From Verrucomicrobiota bacterium (GTDB lineage Bacteria > Verrucomicrobiota > Verrucomicrobiia > Limisphaerales > Fontisphaeraceae), in NCBI GenBank assembly GCA_037139415.1, contig JBAXGN010000030.1, positions 1 to 49,706 on the forward strand: a DNA stretch of 49,706 nt, read 5' to 3'. The translations under genes were made by a program, and so were the position numbers. Of this stretch, positions 43,137 through 49,706 are shown piece after piece (position 1 is the stretch's first letter; each line of letters begins with the position of its first letter). Below the pieces are notes generated by a model. It saw nothing but the letters and a program-made list of their open reading frames with translations, ran no database searches and was not told the DNA's origin.

Positions 43137-44018
43137 TCATCGGTTCCCCAATGAATACGGGTAGTTGTTCTTTCCAGGCGCAGAGGTCCAAAGAAAAACG
43201 TCGTTTATTGTATTGACTGAACCCTCGTAGCCGATAAAACGCCCCTTTGTTGAAACGTTTGACTCCCACGAGTTATATCGGTATTTAGCTCTTGGCACAG
43301 GAACCAAGTCCGCGCTATAGCAAGCTTTAAGAACCAAGAAAGCAATACCATGAGGAGTGTAGCGATCAGGCCCCAACCCGCTCATATCTTCGCCAAGATG
43401 AGAATATGTGTTAATAATGGCACCAGGGCCCCCATGGCCTATGAACATGTATCCGTAAATATTCGCATCGCCAAGGTGGGTTGTGATATCATTATCAGTT
43501 ACTCCAACATCGCTTACGACACGATATCCGTTGTTTTCCCAGTCAATTTTGGATTGGTTGGCAGCGGACATCCAGATACTGATAATAGACCAAGGAACCT
43601 GATCCATAACTTTTTGATTTCCAGAGTCGATAAAAATTGTGTTAGGAATAGAATATCGTTTGCAAGGTTCGGGCCTTGCGTCTGCTGGCTGCAACCACTT
43701 GTCATAATCTGAATAATCGAAGCGAATTAAATTGGCTAAATCCTGAAATGTGTCGGATGTGCTTGTTGCATAGGCAACCGTCCTTGGGTTTCCTTTTCTT
43801 GTGACAACCCATTTTAGCCCAAGAAAGTCTGTTTTGTTTACAGGATCATTTTGAAGTATTGCATAAATATTTGGTCCGTCCATTTCCCCAATCGGATCCC
43901 TGGATAACCATCGCCCCGTGCTGGGACTGTACCACCGCATGGCTTGGGCTTCAGTAACAAAGGCAGAGGCAGCAATTACTGCAAGCATGAATTTCAAAAC
44001 GGCATTCATAGGCTTCAT
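43137..44018 (-). CDS. Secreted mini-RHS protein 2 with a caspase-clan-like C-terminal domain
   Basis: A 293-residue protein. Signal peptide and RHS core (MRWYSPSTGRWLSRDPIGE, then NIYAILQNDPVNKTDFLG) match mini-RHS protein 1. The C-terminal domain (about 70-293) begins with a LysM-like word (SDTFQDLANLI). It carries YGYMFIGHGG, with H195, and AFLVLKACYSA, with C233. A hydrophobic strand ending in HG and a second ending in Ala-Cys, 38 residues apart, is the clan CD (caspase/CHAT) peptidase pattern. It may therefore be a secreted peptidase effector. The ATG at 44018 overlaps the transglutaminase gene stop (ATGA). The homologous start in protein 1 corresponds to the ATG at 44009, which may be the real one. 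Confidence 0.75.
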   Translation of the reverse strand: MKPMNAVLKFMLAVIAASAFVTEAQAMRWYSPSTGRWLSRDPIGEMDGPNIYAILQNDPVNKTDFLGLKWVVTRKGNPRTVAYATSTSDTFQDLANLIRFDYSDYDKWLQPADARPEPCKRYSIPNTIFIDSGNQKVMDQVPWSIISIWMSAANQSKIDWENNGYRVVSDVGVTDNDITTHLGDANIYGYMFIGHGGPGAIINTYSHLGEDMSGLGPDRYTPHGIAFLVLKACYSADLVPVPRAKYRYNSWESNVSTKGRFIGYEGSVNTINDVFLWTSAPGKNNYPYSLGNR

Positions 44019-44158
44019 CTTTTTATCATTGGAAGTTTTGTCTCAAATCCGACGGGCACGGTCAATGGCATTCTCGGAGAAACTGACGGAATGATGGCTG
44101 GTGCTCCTGGTGGGCTTTGGCTTGGCGCGGCAGGGATGATGTCAATATGTAGTGGCGG
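43896..44158. repeat. Internal island direct repeat, right copy
   Basis: Partner of the repeat at 42386-42645, covering the 5' end of mini-RHS gene 2 and the 3' end of the transglutaminase-like gene. The gene is intact here, so this is probably the source of the other copy. Confidence 0.8.
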
Positions 44159-46162
44159 TTGCATCAGCGGTATTTGGTCCAGGGTGTGTCGTCTGGCTTG
44201 AATCACTTGAAGCGCGGACTCTTTTTGGCGTTCATCCGACTCAAACCGCCGGACTTCATCCATTACCGCAGTTTCTTTTCCAAAGGTTATAGATCTCGTT
44301 CGTGATACAATCCGTTTCTGTAATTCAGGGGAAAGTTCCCGGTTGCGGTAACTCCATGGGATACTGTTCGCGGGAATGCCACTCTCTCGGGCAAAATCCG
44401 CCAATTTCAGGTGGTCCTTTGGCTGCCATTCCGGCGGCAAAAAGGGGTGATGGCCGGAATTGAACAACGATTCGCTGGCTTGCATATTCCGCAGGTGGAG
44501 TTCTTCCGCATAATATAGGTGCATTTCTTCAACCATTTCCTGCTCGTTATCCAACTTGCGCAGCCGTTGCTGGAGTTCGAGCGGAAAACCATTCCAAAAA
44601 TACTCGGCCGGAATTCGTTCCTGCTGGATCGCCATGCGCCTGGCCTGGGTTGGCCCAGAGGCAACCGCAGACTGGTTACCCGCCTGAGAGTCCTTCTGCC
44701 GGGCCAACATGCTGGTTTCGTAATGCTTCCACAGTTCAGTCAAGATGGACTGCTCGTTATCCAGCTTGGCAGCGCCAATACGAGCCCATGATGAGGACGG
44801 AATCTGCCTGTTTTCAAACGGGGGCAGGAATTCCTCCGGGATGACCAACTCTTTTCCCGAAGGCAAGGTGACGCGCAAAACAAGGATTGGTGTTGGCGAT
44901 GGTGGCGGCAGCATCACAATATTCGTCCGTGGAGCATCCGTAGGCTCGATCATTCGCCTATGGTAGTCTGCCAAGTCACGCCGTAAATCGCCGACAGCCT
45001 GTTCCATGGCGGGCAAGTCCGTGCCCTGACTCATGCGCATGTGGACCTGCACTTTACGATTTTGGAATTGGGCAAATTCCGGGCCGGGCGGCACATACAT
45101 TCCATCCACTTCCGTCCAAAGTTGGTCCCATTTGCCAGCGTTCTTCGAGTTTTGCGCCCGTTCGAGGCAGGCTTGAATAGTTCGCCGGGAAAGCGGTGTA
45201 TCGGGCAAATACCGTCCGGCGTTCGCAATGGCCTCGGCCTCTTCCGCATACCGTTCCATGTTGCGCAAACACCCGGCGCGCGCAAAAAGAAACGCCCCCA
45301 ACATTTCCCGCCCAGTCATGGGCCGCAGCCAGCCCAGGTCCCGGATTTGTTCCTCGGTGCTTGGGAAAGGTCCTTTCCGATATTCTTCATCGGTTGGGGT
45401 GGTGAATCCCCGATTCTCGGTGGCCTCAACATTGAGGTGACCGCCATCCTCTTGCTCATAGCGGACATATAGGTGGTACTTGGTGGCGGCAAGGTTCACG
45501 GGATACCCTAAACGCCGGGCGATGGCCGTGTAGAGCACGGGCATGGAGGCGCAAGTCCCGAACCGCTCGCCCGCCAGCAGCCCGTGAATGAAAACATTCT
45601 TGGAATTGGCGTAATTGGCCTGCTGGTCAGTCCGCTTTCCATGCACCCACGGTATTTCAAGTTTAGGATTGTAACGCATACCGTAATCCTCTGCGAGCAC
45701 GGTGCCCAGCATTCCCATCCGGTAATAAGCCAGGGAATTTTTATGCTCTTCCGGGTGTTCTGTAAAACGATGCTCGTTGCGTTTGGTTTCCCATTCCACC
45801 TGCCTGGCAAGGGAGTTCAGCCGTTCGATATATTTACTAACGTCCAAGTCCTCCGAACCGCGCAGCCCCTCCGCGCAAAGCAAGTTCATGACCGCGATAT
45901 CCACGCCGTCAAGTTGTTCGGGAGGAATTTGCAGTAACTCTCGTAATGATTGTGGTTGATGGCTGGCCAATGATGGTGGCTTCGGCACGGTGTTTGCAGC
46001 TAGCTGAATTCTATCCCACGGGCCAAGCAGCAACACAACGGCAGCGATCAGTAGAAAAAACAGCACAGCCGGAAGAAGCATTGATCGGTGCTTTGACTGC
46101 CGTTTTTGGCCTGATCGTCCGAGGTTAGCCACCGGGCGATTATTGTTGTGACTCTTTTCCAT
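44015..46162 (-). CDS. Membrane-anchored transglutaminase-like protein
   Basis: A 715-residue protein. A basic cytoplasmic start and one membrane helix (LLPAVLFFLLIAAVVLLLG, about 29-47) lead to a transglutaminase-like domain (about 70-270). The Cys-His pair is visible as GTCASMPVLY (C204) and ATKYHLYVRY (H230), with an acidic third residue near 245 (NVEATE). The remainder is helical and Pro/Gln-rich, with paired segments around ELWKHYE and EEMHLYYAEE. Such folds act as cysteine peptidases or cross-linkers on the outer side of the membrane. Its stop overlaps the ATG of mini-RHS gene 2 (ATGA), so it may process, anchor or secrete that protein. Confidence 0.75.
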   Translation of the reverse strand: MEKSHNNNRPVANLGRSGQKRQSKHRSMLLPAVLFFLLIAAVVLLLGPWDRIQLAANTVPKPPSLASHQPQSLRELLQIPPEQLDGVDIAVMNLLCAEGLRGSEDLDVSKYIERLNSLARQVEWETKRNEHRFTEHPEEHKNSLAYYRMGMLGTVLAEDYGMRYNPKLEIPWVHGKRTDQQANYANSKNVFIHGLLAGERFGTCASMPVLYTAIARRLGYPVNLAATKYHLYVRYEQEDGGHLNVEATENRGFTTPTDEEYRKGPFPSTEEQIRDLGWLRPMTGREMLGAFLFARAGCLRNMERYAEEAEAIANAGRYLPDTPLSRRTIQACLERAQNSKNAGKWDQLWTEVDGMYVPPGPEFAQFQNRKVQVHMRMSQGTDLPAMEQAVGDLRRDLADYHRRMIEPTDAPRTNIVMLPPPSPTPILVLRVTLPSGKELVIPEEFLPPFENRQIPSSSWARIGAAKLDNEQSILTELWKHYETSMLARQKDSQAGNQSAVASGPTQARRMAIQQERIPAEYFWNGFPLELQQRLRKLDNEQEMVEEMHLYYAEELHLRNMQASESLFNSGHHPFLPPEWQPKDHLKLADFARESGIPANSIPWSYRNRELSPELQKRIVSRTRSITFGKETAVMDEVRRFESDERQKESALQVIQARRHTLDQIPLMQPPLHIDIIPAAPSQSPPGAPAIIPSVSPRMPLTVPVGFETKLPMIKR

Positions 46163-46232
46163 TGAAAACTAGCAGATTTTGATATGACGATTTCATAACC
46201 GCAAGAAATATTTATTGGTCTTGGTGCTTTGG

Positions 46233-46521
46233 GGTGGAGTGTTGCCGCCTGGAGCAAACCTTGCGCCAATTGCGTGCCCAAGGAATCCGTATCGTCGCAG
46301 CGCATCCGCACACGGATCAGCGCACGCTTAGTCAGGCGAGTCTGGCCGGGGATGTTTGTGTGGTCTTCGGCAGCGAGGGCGACGGCATCTCACCAGAGGT
46401 GTTGGCAGTCTGCGATGAGACGGCGGTGGTACCCATGAGCAAGGGGGTGGATTCCTTGAACGTTGGCAGTGCCGCCGCGGTATTCTGCTACGAAGTCGCC
46501 CGGCAACGGGGACGCGCCTGA
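46233..46521 (+). pseudogene. Displaced 3' end of the SpoU methyltransferase gene
   Basis: Encodes 95 residues (VECCRLEQTLRQLRAQG to VARQRGRA) nearly identical to the end of the intact SpoU gene at 39558-40373. It contains SpoU motifs 2 and 3 but lacks the substrate domain and motif 1. No promoter or start suggests it is made. It marks the right edge of the 5.9-kb island. Confidence 0.88.
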
Positions 46522-46641
46522 CTCCATTCTGATTTTCCGCCGGGCCGGGCGCAGCTTGCATTTCTTCCCCGCCCCCAGTAAGGTGACCGGAACGCAACCA
46601 TGAACTCAAAACCTCAAGGATCGCATCCGGAAAAAACGTCG

Positions 46642-48294
46642 ATGATCAGGCGGCGAGAATTTCTGGCCGGCGGCACGAGTGCCATCGCCTTGTGTGGATT
46701 GCCTTCGTTTTCGGCGACGGCGATCGCCGAGGAATCCCGCCCAGCGCGGGGTAAGGCCCCCTTTCGCGCACTCTACAGCAACGACACGACCAACATCACC
46801 TCCTGCATCAGCCCCTTTCACAAAGCGCGCGAGCCGTTCCGCCCGGAGATGCTCGAGGCCACGGTGGATGAATTACAGGATACCGGGATCGAAGTCCACC
46901 TGTTGCAGCCTGGTTTGGGGATGGTGCCGATGTGGCCAAGCAAGGTGCTGTCGCTGGAAGAACACTACCGCTGGGTAAAGGAACGCTACGGCGTGGATCC
47001 CGATACCTTTGGCCGGTACGTCATGGCGGGCGGCGATGTCGTCAAAGTGTTCATTGAACGCTGCCGCTTGCGCGGCCAGGCGCCCTTCATTTCCTTCCGC
47101 CTGAACGACGCCCACAACAAGGAATTTGCGGAGGCCAAAAAGAGCGACAAGATTGGCGGGGGCGCGGCGATGAGCCTCACCCGATTTTTTGTCGAACATC
47201 CGGAGTATCGCATTGGCCCCGACCTGAAAAGCTCCATGCAGCGCCTCCAGAATTGGGCCATCCCGGAAGTGCGCGCGCACAAGTTTGCGTTCCTCAAGGA
47301 GCTTTGCGAAAATAACGATCTCGATGGGCTGGAGTTGGATTACCTGCGTTTTCACAGCTATTTTCCGCAAGATCGGACGACCGTCGAACAGCGGTGCGCC
47401 ATCATGTGCGGTTTTGTGCGCGAGGTGCGGGAATTGCTGGATCGCACCGCGCGCGGTGGTCGTACCCGCTGGCTGTGCGCCCGCGTGCCGTGCTACGTGA
47501 AAGCCTTCGACCCCATGGGCCTGGACCTGCCCGGCATGGTCGAGGCGGGGCTGGACATGGTGAACGTGTCTGCCAGCTATTTCACCGTTCAGCAAAACGA
47601 CCTGGCTACGATTCGCCAGATGGTGCCGTCCGCCGCCTTGTATCTGGAATTGTGTCACTCCATTTGGAATGGCGACAAACTCACTCCGGGCTACGACACC
47701 TTTACCTTTCGCCGCACCACGCCGGAGCAGTTTTACACCGCCGCCCATCTGGCCTACGCGCGTGGCGCGGACGGGGTTAGCGCGTTCAACTTTGCCTATT
47801 ACCGCGAGCATGGCGGTCCCGGACGTGGCCCGTTTACGGAGCCGCCTTTTGAAATTTTCCAGCATCTGCGGGATCAGAAGTGGCTGGCGCTTCAGCCGCA
47901 GCACTATTTCCTCGCGCCGGGTTGGAATAACCCGTTTATCCGGCCACCACTGTTGCCGCGCAAACTGGTTCCGACCGAACCGCTTTCTTTCAGTCTCGAC
48001 CTGGCGCCACCAACCGGCGGCTGGCAACCGGGTGGACGGTTGCGCATCCAATGCGAAGCTCCCCTGGCACAGGCAAGTTTCCAGGTCCAATTCAACGGTC
48101 AATCGCTGGAGCCATCCCCGGATGTCTCGGAACCGTATCCGGCGGTGTCTCCCTCGCTACTTGGCAAACCGGAAGCAATGCGCGCCTGGCACGTACCCGC
48201 CAAGCGATTGCGTGACGGCCAGAATCAGCTTGGGTTGACCATGCTAACCGGCATGCCAAACCGCCTTGATTTTATGGACTTGGCGGTACGGTAA
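46642..48294 (+). CDS. Tat-exported TIM-barrel glycosidase-like protein
   Basis: A 550-residue protein. A twin-arginine signal (MIRRREFLAGGTSAIALCG) directs export in folded form. The body is a TIM-barrel resembling family 10-type glycosyl hydrolase-like proteins: SNDTTNITSC near the start, GLELDYLRFHSYF with an acidic pair, WLCARVPCYV and a GADGVSAFNFAYY strand. A beta domain follows (about 450-550). The substrate is unknown and catalytic residues were not assigned with confidence. The ATG at 46642 begins the Tat signal; an in-frame ATG 14 codons earlier (46600) is also possible. It lies just beyond the displaced SpoU fragment and converges with the hemerythrin gene, with 17 bp between stops. 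Confidence 0.8.
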   Translation: MIRRREFLAGGTSAIALCGLPSFSATAIAEESRPARGKAPFRALYSNDTTNITSCISPFHKAREPFRPEMLEATVDELQDTGIEVHLLQPGLGMVPMWPSKVLSLEEHYRWVKERYGVDPDTFGRYVMAGGDVVKVFIERCRLRGQAPFISFRLNDAHNKEFAEAKKSDKIGGGAAMSLTRFFVEHPEYRIGPDLKSSMQRLQNWAIPEVRAHKFAFLKELCENNDLDGLELDYLRFHSYFPQDRTTVEQRCAIMCGFVREVRELLDRTARGGRTRWLCARVPCYVKAFDPMGLDLPGMVEAGLDMVNVSASYFTVQQNDLATIRQMVPSAALYLELCHSIWNGDKLTPGYDTFTFRRTTPEQFYTAAHLAYARGADGVSAFNFAYYREHGGPGRGPFTEPPFEIFQHLRDQKWLALQPQHYFLAPGWNNPFIRPPLLPRKLVPTEPLSFSLDLAPPTGGWQPGGRLRIQCEAPLAQASFQVQFNGQSLEPSPDVSEPYPAVSPSLLGKPEAMRAWHVPAKRLRDGQNQLGLTMLTGMPNRLDFMDLAVR

Positions 48295-48311
48295 ATGCCG
48301 CGCTCCGGGCG

Positions 48312-48869
48312 CTATTGGGTGGCGGTTTTTTCGGCTGTCAGATTGGTAGAAAATTCGACACAACGCGCCACCACCTCCATTCCCACGGCGCGATCCGCCC
48401 AGGCAAATTTGGTTTCCAACTCATGTTTATCCGCGTCGGTCAGCACTTGCTCGGCCATGGGAATCAGGGTCGCCTTGTCTTTCACGAGATGGCGCTCAAA
48501 GGTGGCGCAAACATCATCCAGCGCATGGGCCAGGGCATCGCCCGACCCCGGTTGATCCCGGACGAACCGGTCCAGGCTGTCATCCAGGACGCGCACCAGG
48601 GCGCGTTCCTGCTCGTGGTCGTGCCGGAAACTATCAATCGGGTTGGCCTGGTCAGGGATGCCGCGATGCGCCAATCTCGGAAACAACAACGTCTCCTCTT
48701 TGAGGTGGTGCAGCCGGTCGCCGTAGATGCGCAGAAATTCCACGGCGGCGCGCAGCAGCTCCGTGTCCGGGCGCTGGCCCTGCAACATGGCGTCAGCCGT
48801 TTGGCGCAGCGCCAGCAGCACGGTTTCAATATGGTGATGTTCGCGTTCCATGATTTCGGAAGGAGCCAT
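48312..48869 (-). CDS. Hemerythrin-like (HHE) protein
   Basis: A 185-residue four-helix protein with the metal-binding His/Glu set of HHE hemerythrins: EREHHHI near the start, RLHHLKEETLLFP, SFRHDHEQER and FERHLVKDKATLIP. Such proteins bind a di-iron centre and act in oxygen, nitric oxide or iron stress. The ATG at 48869 (MAPSEIME) is chosen because family similarity begins there, while the frame upstream (to 49052) lacks it. It is a lone leftward gene that converges with the Tat-exported protein. Confidence 0.85.
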   Translation of the reverse strand: MAPSEIMEREHHHIETVLLALRQTADAMLQGQRPDTELLRAAVEFLRIYGDRLHHLKEETLLFPRLAHRGIPDQANPIDSFRHDHEQERALVRVLDDSLDRFVRDQPGSGDALAHALDDVCATFERHLVKDKATLIPMAEQVLTDADKHELETKFAWADRAVGMEVVARCVEFSTNLTAEKTATQ

Positions 48870-49706
48870 AATAGGGATCAGTTTTTGAGGTTGTTGGTTG
48901 GATGGAGGATGACAACCAGACCGAAGCGGTTCCGCGCGCGCGGCAAGCGACGTTGCCGGGGCGGACAGCATTCCATTGCATGAACGGGTGTTGTCATGTG
49001 TCGCCGGCAAACTGGCATAAATCTGCCCAAAAGCAATACTTAACTTTAACATTAATAAGATTTATGCTTGGAGAATGAATGCATTAGCGCCGGCAACCCT
49101 TGGGACCAACCGCAAACGTAGGTAACGAGCAAATCAATCTCAAATATGGTGGCGCGGGGGATTTTGGAGTGCGGTGGCAGAATCCGGGGGTAACAGGGGC
49201 GGATGACGACACCGCTTTGGATTTGCGCCGTCCACGGGAGCGCGCGCGGGTGTACCTGAGGAGACCTAAATGGAGTGGCGCGGGAGATTTTGACAGCGGG
49301 GGAATTCCCAGAGTTTCGTACCCCCTCACCTCTTTCCTCTCCCTTGGGGAGAGGAGGTCTGTTCTGCGGCTGAGGGAGTGGATGATGGGCTGTTTGCAGG
49401 TCTTTGGCGTCCAACGCAGAATCCGGAAGCGGCGAGAGCGCACGAATGCCCCTTGGAATACCAACGCGCCGCGAGCGGCTTTCCCTCTCCCCAGCAACGG
49501 GTGAGGGGGTGAGACTTCCCCGAACAACCGACTTTCGCTCTTTGAACCCATGAACCTGGAAGTGAAGGTTCGTGGGGAGGGAAACGGCGGCAATTCCGCA
49601 TTCCGCATTCCGCATTCCGCATTCCAAAGCGGCGTCGCGGCCCCTTCACCTCACCTTGCCGCCGTACTCCAAAAATGTCGGCGCGTGCATTTGCTCTGCG
49701 CCGCAG
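48870..49706. other. Gene-free right end holding mosaic repeat copy 2
   Basis: No gene is supported. The hemerythrin promoter should lie in about 48870-49080, but boxes could not be assigned. From 49107 on, the sequence is the mosaic repeat. Confidence 0.6.
49107..49681. repeat. Mosaic intergenic repeat, copy 2
   Basis: Shares with copy 1 (37978-38531) the opening CAACCGCAAACGTAGG, the TTTGGATTTGCGCCGTCCAC block, the CCTCTCCC...GGGGAGAGG hairpin (about 49336-49352) and the closing CCGCCGTACTCC. An extra GACTTCCCCGAAC block (49510-49545) sits inside here but right of the repeat in copy 1 (about 38571). A run of GCATTCC heptamers lies at 49597-49625. The element is a patchwork of smaller modules. 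Confidence 0.8.

Noticed and set aside
40374-46232. A classic integrative element with integrase
   Set aside because: No recombinase, transposase or tRNA target was found in the island; only the flanking gene-end duplication supports mobility.
46873-48102. 409-codon minus-strand frame opposite the Tat-exported gene
   Set aside because: Antisense shadow: the plus strand has a Tat signal and TIM-barrel strands, while the minus frame has no recognisable feature.

Overview
The window looks like a chromosomal segment from a verrucomicrobial bacterium (PVC group; Pedosphaera/Limisphaera-like is my best guess). This is inferred from gene content: a large secreted protein with tandem Ig-like domains, a DUF4381-VWA-VWA (Bat-like) membrane cluster, a DUF6288-like/HEAT/GH127 secretome operon, short RHS-core proteins with signal peptides, few Shine-Dalgarno sites, and mosaic intergenic repeats. 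No rRNA, tRNA or CRISPR array was recognised.

Layout. (1) 1-654: no gene; short tandem and direct repeats. (2) 655-5800: an unusual accessory locus. A leftward trio (degenerate ClpP-like protein, unrecognised helical protein, zinc-ribbon protein) faces a rightward trio (dual-specificity phosphatase, a PPDK-type phosphohistidine domain lacking its ATP-grasp and PEP domains, and an HTH regulator). A long inverted repeat lies between the two arms. (3) 5828-13298: a leftward defence operon with a 4-fold beta-flower-like small protein, a nuclease/DEDD-exonuclease/SF1-helicase fusion, McrB, McrC and an unrecognised basic protein. (4) 13443-22134: a leftward three-gene secretome operon (DUF6288-like, a HEAT/discoidin/beta-propeller/CXXCH protein, GH127). 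(5) 22187-26522: a type IIG-like restriction-modification enzyme and a class I methyltransferase, so the secretome operon sits between two sets of defence genes. (6) 26873-32563: a 1896-residue Ig-repeat protein whose gene carries eleven units of exactly 255 bp. (7) 32570-37825: two VWA proteins, DUF4381, DUF721/DciA-like and a GH42 protein whose predicted acid/base Glu is Gly. (8) 37826-38718: a mosaic intergenic repeat, found again at 49107-49681. (9) 38719-40373: a GYF_2 membrane protein and a SpoU-family RNA methyltransferase. (10) 40374-46232: an AT-richer 5.9-kb island bounded by a 289-bp direct repeat of the methyltransferase 3' end. It holds a transglutaminase-like membrane protein, two signal-peptide/RHS-core proteins with different C-terminal domains, and small lipoprotein, membrane and ankyrin proteins. 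(11) 46642-48869: a Tat-exported TIM-barrel protein and a convergent hemerythrin.

Most novel candidates: the RHS-core island with its gene-3'-end duplication and internal cassette duplication, and the phosphatase/phosphohistidine/pseudo-ClpP locus. The first looks like a polymorphic effector-immunity array made of secreted mini-RHS proteins, one with a caspase-clan-like His/Cys arrangement. The second looks like a regulatory phosphorylation module of unknown target. Both functions are inferences from sequence.
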